From the IMG/VR virus record IMGVR_UViG_3300032050_000944, positions 1 to 21,369 of that record: DNA of 21,369 nucleotides. The stretch is one strand, 5' to 3'. A program made the position numbers and the translations under genes. This DNA comes from a virus. Shown here in pieces: positions 1 to 6,933 of this stretch (positions are counted from its first letter, which is position 1; every line of letters begins with the position of its first letter). The notes under the pieces were generated by a model, which was given only the letters and a program-made list of their open reading frames with translations, had not been told where the DNA came from and did not search any database.

Positions 1-847
1 CGGGATCACCAGTAATGTCACCAGTCATCATTTTAACTTGAGCATTACTTACTTCTTGAGAACGAGCCAAGTCATCTAATGCTTGAGCTTTATCTGAAAC
101 CATTGACTGATATGCGCTGGAAGCAAGTTTTTCAGCTTCTGCTGTCTTTTGAGCGGCAGATTTAGGGAGAAGAGTTAGTGCGCCTCGTCCAAGTCCTGCT
201 GCAATTGGAACAGCAATACCAGCACCAAGACCTCCACCAAGTTGAGCTAATGGGCCTGCTTCTTCTTGCTTCATCTTCTCCATTACGCCACCAGCGGCTC
301 CACCAGCGGCAGCTTGCACGACAGGACGCTCGCCCATTAGTTTAGTGAATCTGCGAGTTGCTTCAGCAGAAATCCTTTCGCCAACAGGAAGAATTGTTTC
401 GGGTTGAATCGCCTTACTAATTGTTCCAAGTGCTTTTGCGCCACCGCCCATTTGAGATGTTCCAGCAGAAACAGCCTCAATAATCTTTTCTCCAGATGAT
501 TCGGGTTCAGGAACTCCAATTTTATCCAAAAGGTGAGTTACGGCATCTTTAGTATTTGAATACTTTGTTCCAAAGTTTGAATTAACTAAATCAATGGTAA
601 GGTCTGCAAGTTGACCTGCAACAACGCCACCAGCAGCACCAACAGCCATTCCAGCAGGGCCAAATGGAAGACCAAGCAACGCCCCTGCTCCAGCTTGAGC
701 GGCAGTAGGGGAAACGCCACGAACTACTGCGCCAGCAGCTCCCTTCGCTGTCATTGAAGGTTCTTCTTCAGGGGCAATCTCGTCCTCTGGAGTGAATTTA
801 ATATCAGTGTCCTCCTCCTCTTCCTCTGGAACAAAATCAATTGCCAT
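1..847 (-). CDS. Probable internal virion (ejection) protein, 3' end beyond window
   Basis: This open frame starts at an ATG (845-847) five bases after the stop of the preceding gene and runs off the left edge, so 282 residues are visible and the C-terminus is missing. Residues 8-30 are strongly acidic (runs of Glu/Asp). Residues 32-82 are a Gly/Ala-rich, weakly hydrophobic stretch, and a second such stretch covers about 177-224. Residues 228-268 look like an Ala/Lys/Glu helix. I recognise no enzymatic motif. Glycine/alanine stretches that could enter a membrane, at the end of a run of Ala/Gln-rich proteins after the tail nozzle gene, fit a podovirus internal or DNA-ejection protein. That role is inferred from composition and position. 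The leader is A/T-rich without a clear Shine-Dalgarno. Confidence 0.72.
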   Translation of the reverse strand, partial: MAIDFVPEEEEEDTDIKFTPEDEIAPEEEPSMTAKGAAGAVVRGVSPTAAQAGAGALLGLPFGPAGMAVGAAGGVVAGQLADLTIDLVNSNFGTKYSNTKDAVTHLLDKIGVPEPESSGEKIIEAVSAGTSQMGGGAKALGTISKAIQPETILPVGERISAEATRRFTKLMGERPVVQAAAGGAAGGVMEKMKQEEAGPLAQLGGGLGAGIAVPIAAGLGRGALTLLPKSAAQKTAEAEKLASSAYQSMVSDKAQALDDLARSQEVSNAQVKMMTGDITGDP

Positions 848-852
848 ATAAA

Positions 853-2430
853 TTATTCAATTATTTGATAGCCTTCTTTTTTTGCGGCTTCAATATCTTT
901 TTTGTCAATTTTAACTCGCGCTCCGTTTGGATGAATGGCTGAAATCATTTCTTTTTTTGATTTAGATGGTTTCTTTTCCAAAGATGGGTATTGCAATTCT
1001 GGCAAATTAAATTCTGGATCAACCTTTTTAATTTCACTTCCAGACATTTTAATAAGTTTAAGCCTTGCATCCCTAAGTCTTTCAAGTCTAGGAATAATAT
1101 ATTCTGATGGAAGATTGTCTAAATCAAATGATCCTTCTGTAGAAGCCAATGCTTCGCGCTCTCCCTCTGTCAATCCTCCTAATCCAGATGCTCCAGTTGG
1201 AGATGCTTGTTTTAATCCTATCATTGCATTTAATGCTGTGGTAGCATGAATTGTTTTTATCATTCCCCTTGCAATTTTTGCTGGACTATTTCCGGGTATT
1301 TTTGATGCAATAGTGCTCCATCCGCCAACTGATGTTAAAGGATTTTCATTTATTAAACTAATCAAATCATTAATTTCCCTTACAGAAGATGCGGCCTGAT
1401 CTACTTGTGTTTTATATTGACTTACATTGGCTTTTGTTATTTTGCCAGATTTTTCTTCAGCTTCTTGAGACTTTCTTTCTGCCTCGGCTTCCTCTCTAGC
1501 TTCTTTTCTTTGCTCTCTTTGAGCTGAAGCTATATCTTGTTGCTCTCCAATTCTTTTATCCCTAATGCTTACTGGAACAACAGTTTTGTATTCTTCTGCT
1601 TTACCTAAGTTAATGACTTTATATTCATAATCTGGGTTGGTATCTTTTAGTTGATTATTTAACTCAGAGGCGAGATTTTGCGCTTCTTCATCAGTTTCGA
1701 TTTGTCCATAGGATGGCGGCTCTGGATATTTTGTATAATCAACGCCTTCAATTTGTTTTTTCTGTGTAGTAACAACTTGAGGACGACGCTCCGGTTCTGG
1801 CAATTCCTCTAATACTTGAGCAGGAGGCGCAGCAGTTGTAGAAACTGTCATAGCCTCCAATGCTGGCTTTTCTTGGGGCATCCTTGGAGCAGGTTTCCAA
1901 CTAAATACTCCGGGCCTTTCTTCAGGAATATCTCCTGAATCTAAAAATTCAGCGTCTGGAAGCGGCTCTTCTACAGTTTTATAATCAGAAGGCTCCTTAT
2001 CAACTTTAGTTTCTGGAACTCTGTCAGAAAATCCAGAATAAGCCTTCTTAAATTCATCATACTTTTTAGCAAACCCCGGTTTACCGCTATTTTCAGAAAT
2101 AAACCTAGCCTCTTCTTTTGCGTAAAAATCTGCATTATCAGATTTCTCTTTAGCACCATAAAGCATAAGCTCGTGAGCATACTTACGCTTCTCTTTTTCT
2201 TCCGCCTCTTCCTTCTCGTATTTAGCAGTAATTCCACTCAATGCGCCTTGAGCAATGCTAGAAACAGCACCAGCGATGCCTTCAGCTACAAGCTCTGGTC
2301 GAGAAGACTGAATCTGGATAGCTTGAAGTGGCTGGAACTGCAATGCAGCACCGCGAGTCACATCGAGTGCTGGCAATGGTTGAAGACCACTAAGATTAGC
2401 GAATTGAGGAGAGAAAGAATAGTCAGCCAT
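853..2430 (-). CDS. Probable structural / internal virion protein, 525 aa
   Basis: The product is hydrophilic and modular. Residues 44-70 form a small Ala/Gly/Ile-rich segment, and 70-130 is a Lys/Glu-rich helix. Residues 135-250 are Pro/Glu-rich and probably disordered. Residues 295-328 are a highly charged probable coiled coil. Residues 365-465 are a better-ordered region with a Gly-Leu-Gly-Gly-Leu-Thr-Glu-Gly-Glu stretch (416-424) followed by an Arg/Leu helix, of the kind seen near the end of podovirus ejection proteins. The last 30 residues (about 496-525) look like a small separate module (PNGARVKI...AAKKEGYQ). The start is supported by a good SD (GGAGG, six bases from the ATG). The ATG overlaps the upstream TAA by one base, suggesting coupling. 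No enzyme motif is visible; function is inferred from composition and neighbours. Confidence 0.8.
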   Translation of the reverse strand: MADYSFSPQFANLSGLQPLPALDVTRGAALQFQPLQAIQIQSSRPELVAEGIAGAVSSIAQGALSGITAKYEKEEAEEKEKRKYAHELMLYGAKEKSDNADFYAKEEARFISENSGKPGFAKKYDEFKKAYSGFSDRVPETKVDKEPSDYKTVEEPLPDAEFLDSGDIPEERPGVFSWKPAPRMPQEKPALEAMTVSTTAAPPAQVLEELPEPERRPQVVTTQKKQIEGVDYTKYPEPPSYGQIETDEEAQNLASELNNQLKDTNPDYEYKVINLGKAEEYKTVVPVSIRDKRIGEQQDIASAQREQRKEAREEAEAERKSQEAEEKSGKITKANVSQYKTQVDQAASSVREINDLISLINENPLTSVGGWSTIASKIPGNSPAKIARGMIKTIHATTALNAMIGLKQASPTGASGLGGLTEGEREALASTEGSFDLDNLPSEYIIPRLERLRDARLKLIKMSGSEIKKVDPEFNLPELQYPSLEKKPSKSKKEMISAIHPNGARVKIDKKDIEAAKKEGYQIIE

Positions 2431-2969
2431 TAGGAGCCTCCGAAGGTAAGATTAAAAATAGAAGGTAGTTGAAATGTATTTGATGGTTGTCCAGTTCCTC
2501 CTGCACCCAAATTAGCTGCGACTTGCCCACCATATACATCTCTAAGCCCAGCTATTGCGCCAGCACCGCCAATTCCCATAGAATTTAGTTTCTGAGCTTG
2601 GGTTTGTGGTTGCGCTCCACCAGCAACTGCTTGTGATCCTGCCGCGCCTTGAGCTTGTTGTGCGCGAGTCAATGCCTCCTTATCGGCTGCTTGCTGCTGC
2701 ATTCCAAACTGGCCCAATTGCTGTCTAGCAAGAGCCTCACCCTGTTGAGCGGCAGCAAATCCAGCCTCTTTCTGCTGATTAATTATTTCTCGGCGACGAG
2801 CAGCTTCAGCGGCACGAGCGGCTTGAGCGGCTTGAGCGGCTTGTTGCTGTTGAAGTGCTAGTAGGGCATCTGAAGAGCTACTTCGTGAAGAGCCGTTTCC
2901 TGAAGAGGTGGAGCCAACGCTCATCCTCTTTTTACCCTTATCAGTTAGCCAAGAAAATAAATCAGCCAT
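2430..2969 (-). CDS. Ala/Gln-rich virion-associated protein, paralogue of next gene upstream
   Basis: The 179-residue product begins with a short ordered stretch (MADLFSWLTDKGKKRM), then a Ser/Gly linker (residues 17-34). A long Ala/Gln/Arg helix follows (36-110, AAQAAQAARAAEAARRRE-like). A Gly/Ala region follows, and then a conserved-looking tail, SNTFQLPSIFNLTFGGS. The tail matches the C-terminus of the adjacent 166-residue protein (SNLFNLPKTSGITFGGQ), and both share the Gln/Ala helix. The two therefore look like a tandem duplication that has diverged. The ATG lies two bases after the upstream stop, behind a weak GGTGG. A structural or ejection role is inferred from position; no catalytic motif is visible. 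Confidence 0.78.
   Translation of the reverse strand: MADLFSWLTDKGKKRMSVGSTSSGNGSSRSSSSDALLALQQQQAAQAAQAARAAEAARRREIINQQKEAGFAAAQQGEALARQQLGQFGMQQQAADKEALTRAQQAQGAAGSQAVAGGAQPQTQAQKLNSMGIGGAGAIAGLRDVYGGQVAANLGAGGTGQPSNTFQLPSIFNLTFGGS
2437..2441 (-). promoter_or_regulatory. Strong Shine-Dalgarno for the 525-aa gene
   Basis: The minus strand reads GGAGG followed by six bases and ATG (2428-2430). It is one of only two textbook SD sites I found before a gene in this window, so it supports this start and suggests stronger initiation here than at neighbouring genes. Confidence 0.7.
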
Positions 2970-2971
2970 GA

Positions 2972-3472
2972 TTATTGTCCACCAAATGTTATACCACTGG
3001 TTTTTGGAAGATTAAAGAGATTAGATGATTTACCAGTTGATCCAGCACCAGCATTCATGCTATCCATCCCATAAAATGGCAGAGGAGCGGTTGATGGAAT
3101 AGCTCCAGCCCCAGCAAGGTTTGCCGATTGCTCTTGTTGCGCTTTTGCAATATCAAATCCTTCGCCAACAGCAGAAGTCCCAGCGGCAGATGTGGCCTGC
3201 TGTTGAGCCTGCTGCGCGGCAATATCTTTTGCTTGCTGCATTGAGCCAGCTTGAGAAAGAGTTTGTTGAGCTGCCATTTGTCCTTCACGGGCAGATGCAA
3301 GTGCAGATTGTTTTTGAGCTTGAATGATTGCTTGCTGTTGGGCTTGTCTAGCAGCGGCAGCTTGTGCCGCCTGTTGCTGCTGCATCATAGCAAGATAGCC
3401 CATCATCGGGTCTGGGGAAGATTGTCCTCCTCCGCTTTTGCCTCCACCTCCGCTTCTTCGTGATCCACCCAT
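2972..3472 (-). CDS. Gln/Ala-rich virion-associated protein, paralogue of the 179-aa gene
   Basis: The 166-residue product has a Gly/Ser/Arg-rich start (residues 1-20, with GGSRRSGGGG), then about 75 residues of Gln/Ala helix including AQQQA and QQQAIIQAQ stretches. Its C-terminus (SNLFNLPKTSGITFGGQ) is shared with the following gene. It follows the YkgJ-like gene after a 13-bp gap and has only an A/T leader before its ATG. The low-complexity helix suggests a flexible or assembly-linked virion component, possibly one that leaves with the DNA. That role is inference, since similarity beyond composition can only be seen to the neighbouring paralogue. Confidence 0.75.
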   Translation of the reverse strand: MGGSRRSGGGGKSGGGQSSPDPMMGYLAMMQQQQAAQAAAARQAQQQAIIQAQKQSALASAREGQMAAQQTLSQAGSMQQAKDIAAQQAQQQATSAAGTSAVGEGFDIAKAQQEQSANLAGAGAIPSTAPLPFYGMDSMNAGAGSTGKSSNLFNLPKTSGITFGGQ

Positions 3473-3485
3473 AATATTAAATAAG

Positions 3486-3782
3486 TTAAGTTTTAATGTT
3501 TAGTTTTTTTCTTGCTTCAAGGCATAAATCGCCATTCGGCTTAAAATGCCTACAAGAATCTGGTCTGTCAAAGTAAATTGAGCATGATACGCAATTTCCC
3601 ACAGTTCCTTGTAATGCCACGCATCTGTTATTTTCAGTTTTCATCAAAGGATAGTCTCCTCGTTGCATTTCTTTCGGTATCTTTTCTGCATCCGATCTGT
3701 CACGCTTAAGAATCGGCCAAGACCATTTGTAAGTACAGCAAGCACCGCAAGAAATACAGTCTTCACTTGTTACTTCTTCCAT
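3486..3782 (-). CDS. YkgJ-like cysteine-cluster protein (putative metal or Fe-S binding)
   Basis: The 98-residue product carries the CxxCxxCC signature of the YkgJ/UPF0153 family: Cys9, Cys12, Cys15 and Cys16 (CISCGACC). Further cysteines lie at 54, 64, 67 (CVSC), 77 and 87. Family members are thought to bind zinc or an iron-sulfur cluster, and their reaction is not established. The start ATG overlaps the end of the PAPS-reductase-like gene by 13 bp in another frame. The two are therefore probably translated together and may work together, with the cysteine protein as a possible redox or metal partner. This pairing is inference. The gene sits among structural genes, an unusual place for a small metal protein, and looks like an inserted accessory gene. 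Confidence 0.85.
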   Translation of the reverse strand: MEEVTSEDCISCGACCTYKWSWPILKRDRSDAEKIPKEMQRGDYPLMKTENNRCVALQGTVGNCVSCSIYFDRPDSCRHFKPNGDLCLEARKKLNIKT

Positions 3783-4606
3783 TCCACAGGACGAAATCCA
3801 AGGTCATCAATAACGATGTCTTCGTATGGAGCAATTTCGCTTATATTCGTGATAGTGGCGTTTAGTTTAGGGCAATGCACATGGCGACCTAAATGGCGAT
3901 TCACGCAATTAAAACAAGCTGGATAGAAGTCGGCATTTAATGACTTATCTGGATTGTTTTTCCATTGTCCATTTTCCTTTATGTAGCGAGTAGGGTCAGG
4001 CTCAACACCGCTTTCTTCAAGATACTGGAATATCTCATCATCAGTCCAATCACGCATTGGATATAGGGATACTGGCGCACCATCAACAATTCGGATGTCT
4101 TGAGCAAGTGGCACATGACCCTTAATCAAGTCTGTGTCTTCGTATTTTGTTCCGATAAATACTGCCCCCCACGGCCAATTAAATGTGCCAGTAGGTCGTT
4201 GCAAGAAGTCATCAACCCCACACAAGAATTTTTCATCTGGCTTTGGCTTCTCTGTGCCTAAAGATAAGACAACACAATTCTTGCCCCATTGAAAATAATG
4301 GAGCATATCGAAGCGAACCTCGCCAGTATTGACATCTGGGCCATCTGCCAATGACACCTTCATCGGAGGATACTCATATACCTCCAAGTTCCATTCTTTG
4401 ATTAAGCGATCAGAATAGGCATATCGCTCACGGAACTTTGGCTGACGATACTGAACAACAGGAATATCAATCTCTGCCTCGTATCGGATCAAATGAAGCA
4501 ATGCAGTAGAGTCTTTTCCTCCACTCCATAATACTACTGATCTAGGCCATCTTTTGTTCCACTCTTTTATTCTATTTATTGTTTTATTTATTAGGTGATG
4601 TCTCAT
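3770..4606 (-). CDS. PAPS-reductase-like PP-loop enzyme
   Basis: The 278-residue product has the PP-loop SGGKDS at residues 28-33, which binds the pyrophosphate of ATP or of an adenylylated substrate. It also has the family's later motif LYPMRDWTDDEIFQYL (181-196). It belongs to the adenine nucleotide alpha-hydrolase superfamily, closest by eye to phosphoadenosine phosphosulfate (PAPS) reductases. The C-terminal ECGLH catalytic motif of classical PAPS reductases is absent. In its place is a Cys/His cluster with Cys231, Cys234 and Cys245 plus nearby His residues, which could bind metal. True sulfate reduction is therefore unlikely, and a sulfur or nucleotide modification role (RNA or DNA thiolation, for example) is possible. 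Its ATG overlaps the upstream TAA by one base, and its end overlaps the YkgJ-like gene by 13 bp. Confidence 0.87.
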   Translation of the reverse strand: MRHHLINKTINRIKEWNKRWPRSVVLWSGGKDSTALLHLIRYEAEIDIPVVQYRQPKFRERYAYSDRLIKEWNLEVYEYPPMKVSLADGPDVNTGEVRFDMLHYFQWGKNCVVLSLGTEKPKPDEKFLCGVDDFLQRPTGTFNWPWGAVFIGTKYEDTDLIKGHVPLAQDIRIVDGAPVSLYPMRDWTDDEIFQYLEESGVEPDPTRYIKENGQWKNNPDKSLNADFYPACFNCVNRHLGRHVHCPKLNATITNISEIAPYEDIVIDDLGFRPVEWKK

Positions 4607-5391
4607 TAAATAATAATTGCCGCCCCTAACGCCGCTCCAGCCACTGCGCCTCCAGCACCAATCATCTGACCAGTCATTGCATTCTTAGAAGCTGCATTTT
4701 GCACAGCATTGTTATACATTGCCTGCTCGTAGTTTTGCTTGTTCTGTTGAGAAATATTATTCGCTTGGGAGAGTTCACCAAGATTCTGATTGATGAAATC
4801 AGAAGTAGATTGTTGCAATCTTTGACCACTTGAAATCACATTTTGTTGATACTGCTGCATTGCCTGCAAGTTAGCTGCTTTAGCCGCCATTTCAGCTTGG
4901 ATAGCAGTTGCTGGATCAAGTCCTCCAACTGGGGCAGGAGTTTGAGCGAGGTATCCTTGTTGCAGAGCAAGAGCGCGAAGTCTTGCCTGCCTGCCAGCTT
5001 CAGTCCCAGTGTCATACATTGCAGCGCGGCCAATGGTTCCACCAAGTCCAGTTGTATACCCAGAAGTCAATCCTTGCTTCTTTGCAAGCTCATTCATGCT
5101 ACGCTGAATTGCGGAAATATCAGAAAGCTCTGCAACCTTGCCTCCCATCTGACTACGCATTCTTGCAGCTTCTGGATCAGTTAGCCCCTCAAGCTCACGA
5201 GAGCGAGTGATATTTTCAAGTCCAAATTCGGCAGCTTCTTTAGATGTTCTCCCAGCATCGAATGTTTGAGTCTTTGGAGGCATTTCAGCGTATGCCTTTA
5301 GAAGGTCTGCTTGGCCCTGCAAATACTGACTACCTATTGCTTGTTTACCAGCAATCAGCGCAAACATAGATGTGTCGTCAGGTCTTTTCAT
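4606..5391 (-). CDS. Virion-associated protein, paralogue of the 295-aa gene
   Basis: The 261-residue product is rich in Ala, Gln, Gly and Met and predicted largely helical. It shares several blocks in the same order with the upstream 295-residue protein. These include a K-Y/A-E-M motif near residues 33-37, IGRAAMYD (about 119-126), YLAQTPAPVGGL (148-159 region), and a following segment with an AxNxxAMxxY pattern. The last 25 residues are a hydrophobic Gly/Ala tail ending in AIII that could insert in a membrane. Such tails fit proteins ejected into the host envelope. No catalytic motif is visible. It begins one base after the upstream stop, and its stop overlaps the ATG of the PAPS-reductase-like gene. 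Confidence 0.8.
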   Translation of the reverse strand: MKRPDDTSMFALIAGKQAIGSQYLQGQADLLKAYAEMPPKTQTFDAGRTSKEAAEFGLENITRSRELEGLTDPEAARMRSQMGGKVAELSDISAIQRSMNELAKKQGLTSGYTTGLGGTIGRAAMYDTGTEAGRQARLRALALQQGYLAQTPAPVGGLDPATAIQAEMAAKAANLQAMQQYQQNVISSGQRLQQSTSDFINQNLGELSQANNISQQNKQNYEQAMYNNAVQNAASKNAMTGQMIGAGGAVAGAALGAAIII

Positions 5392-5392
5392 T

Positions 5393-6280
5393 TTAATGTT
5401 GATACCCAGCCGCAGACATATCTACTGGAGGCTTTGTTCCTGTAGTCCCAAATCCACCAGTTTTCCCATAAGCACCAATAGCAGAAGATGCGGCCTGTCC
5501 ACCAGCTTGAATATATGCGCCAGTAATTGCGCGTTGAGATGCTAGATTTTGAGCTTGATTGTCAAGCATGGCCTGTTGATATGTTTGCTGAGACTGCTGT
5601 TGAGCATTCTGCATTCCTCCAAGATTAGAAAATTGATTCATTGCAGATTGAAAGCCTGTTTGCCCAAGTTGACCAGCACTACCAAGTATCCCTTGTTTAT
5701 ATGCTTCCATTGCGGCAATGTTTTGAGCTTCAGCCCCCATTTTTCCCGCAATAGATGTCTCTGGAGATAAACCGCCAACTGGGGCTTGTGTTCTTGCAAG
5801 ATATGATTGGCGTTGTGCAGTTAGATTTTCCTCGTATGCCTGTTTAGCTGCAAGCGCACGATCATACATTGCAGCACGGCCAATAGTAGAGTCGCCAAGG
5901 CCAGTCTCGTATTGCGTTGGAAGTCCTTCAGTTCGCATATACTCGCGCATATACTGATCCGCATTTTGCTGTGCAGTAAGGTCTTCAATCTGCTTAGATT
6001 GAGCAAGTCGCATTGCGGCTTCTTGAGGATTGGAAATGCGCTCCAATTCCCTTTGTCGCAAAATATTACCAAGTCCAAGCTCTGCGGCCCTACGAGATTG
6101 AGCGGCTGCATCATATCTCTGTTGCTCTGGAGTCATTTCAGAATACATTTTAAGCATTTCTGCTTGATTCTGCATCTGTTGCTGTTGGGCTTGTTGCATC
6201 ATCATTGCAATAGCAATGTCACGCGATGGATCGCGTTTTGAAAAATAGCTACTTGCGTTTACTGTGCTTGCTCCACCCAT
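5393..6280 (-). CDS. Gln/Ala-rich virion-associated protein, paralogue of the 261-aa gene
   Basis: The 295-residue product starts with a short Ser/Asn stretch, then a Met/Gln-rich helix (AMMMQQAQQQQMQNQAEM). The shared block follows: EMTPEQQRYDAAAQSRRAAE, STIGRAAMYDRA, YLARTQAPVGGL and AQNIAAMEAYKQG. It then has a long Gln-rich region and a Gly-rich end. Order and spacing of shared blocks match the next gene, so the pair arose by tandem duplication. The long Gln/Ala helices and the location directly after the nozzle region fit an internal virion protein. The role is inferred. The ATG lies two bases after the previous stop in an A/T-rich leader. Confidence 0.8.
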   Translation of the reverse strand: MGGASTVNASSYFSKRDPSRDIAIAMMMQQAQQQQMQNQAEMLKMYSEMTPEQQRYDAAAQSRRAAELGLGNILRQRELERISNPQEAAMRLAQSKQIEDLTAQQNADQYMREYMRTEGLPTQYETGLGDSTIGRAAMYDRALAAKQAYEENLTAQRQSYLARTQAPVGGLSPETSIAGKMGAEAQNIAAMEAYKQGILGSAGQLGQTGFQSAMNQFSNLGGMQNAQQQSQQTYQQAMLDNQAQNLASQRAITGAYIQAGGQAASSAIGAYGKTGGFGTTGTKPPVDMSAAGYQH

Positions 6281-6282
6281 TT

Positions 6283-6672
6283 TTAAGTCAATGAATCGTA
6301 ACTATAAATCTCTCTGTTCATCTTAGTCAATCCCAATTTACTCATAACATCATTAGTAAATTTTGGACGATCATCAATAAGTGGAACGCCAATGTATCCA
6401 AGACCACCAGAAAGTTGAGCGTGAGATCGCCAATCGCTCATTACTTGAATTACATCCTGCGGCCTAGTATGATTCGGGTGAAAAGCTGGATAGACAGTAG
6501 GAATGAAAACATGGTCAGAATAGCCAAACAACTCACCGTTCCGATAATGAGCGTAAACATTGATGTTAGGATGTTCGACAATTTTGTGGTCAAACGATTC
6601 AGCGAAGTCTTGTAAATTTCCAAATTCAAATGAGTCTTTAGATATGAGTCGATAGTCGATTCTGGTTTTCAT
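6283..6672 (-). CDS. Small protein, possibly GNAT-like fold, 129 aa
   Basis: I do not firmly recognise this protein. Residues 38-52 (NVYAHYRNGELFGYS) resemble the central strands of a GNAT acyltransferase, and the end (FTNDVMSKLGLTKMNREIYSY, about 105-125) resembles the closing helix-strand with a K-L-G motif. The acetyl-CoA loop (R/Q-x-x-G-x-G/A) is not evident. The middle (residues 58-90) is rich in His, Pro, Arg and Trp. If the fold is right, the protein could be a degenerate or adapted acyltransferase used as a structural or host-modifying protein. It is one of two short genes between the nozzle-like gene and the internal-protein cluster. Confidence 0.7.
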   Translation of the reverse strand: MKTRIDYRLISKDSFEFGNLQDFAESFDHKIVEHPNINVYAHYRNGELFGYSDHVFIPTVYPAFHPNHTRPQDVIQVMSDWRSHAQLSGGLGYIGVPLIDDRPKFTNDVMSKLGLTKMNREIYSYDSLT

Positions 6673-6677
6673 ATTTA

Positions 6678-6932
6678 TTAATTAAATCCAACCTTTGGAT
6701 TATTCCCTGCAATTTCGTTAGGAATGTAATCCTTAAATCGGATTGCTTGTTGAGCAATGATTTTTTTGCGGTCAGAATAATTTCCACAGGCAGCACACGG
6801 CAAGCATCCAGATTGAGGAGTAAACAGTGGAACTGACGAATACAATGGAACAACTGGATCGTCATTAAATGGCGAAATATATCTGAATGGAAACTGAGTT
6901 ACTTGCTTTGTTGCTGTTGTAATGGATGGCAT
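6678..6932 (-). CDS. Small CxxCxxC protein, 84 aa
   Basis: The frame is open further upstream, to 7019, but I place the start at ATG 6930-6932. It lies one base after the stop of the nozzle-like gene (TAA T ATG), which fits the tight packing of every neighbour. The longer version would need an 86-bp overlap. The 84-residue product has a Pro/aromatic N-terminal half and a single SGCLPCAACGN motif (Cys43, Cys46, Cys49) that could bind metal. The Lys/Arg-containing C-terminus (FKDYIPNEIAGNNPKVGFN) looks ordered. Function unknown. Confidence 0.72.
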   Translation of the reverse strand: MPSITTATKQVTQFPFRYISPFNDDPVVPLYSSVPLFTPQSGCLPCAACGNYSDRKKIIAQQAIRFKDYIPNEIAGNNPKVGFN

Positions 6933-6933
6933 A

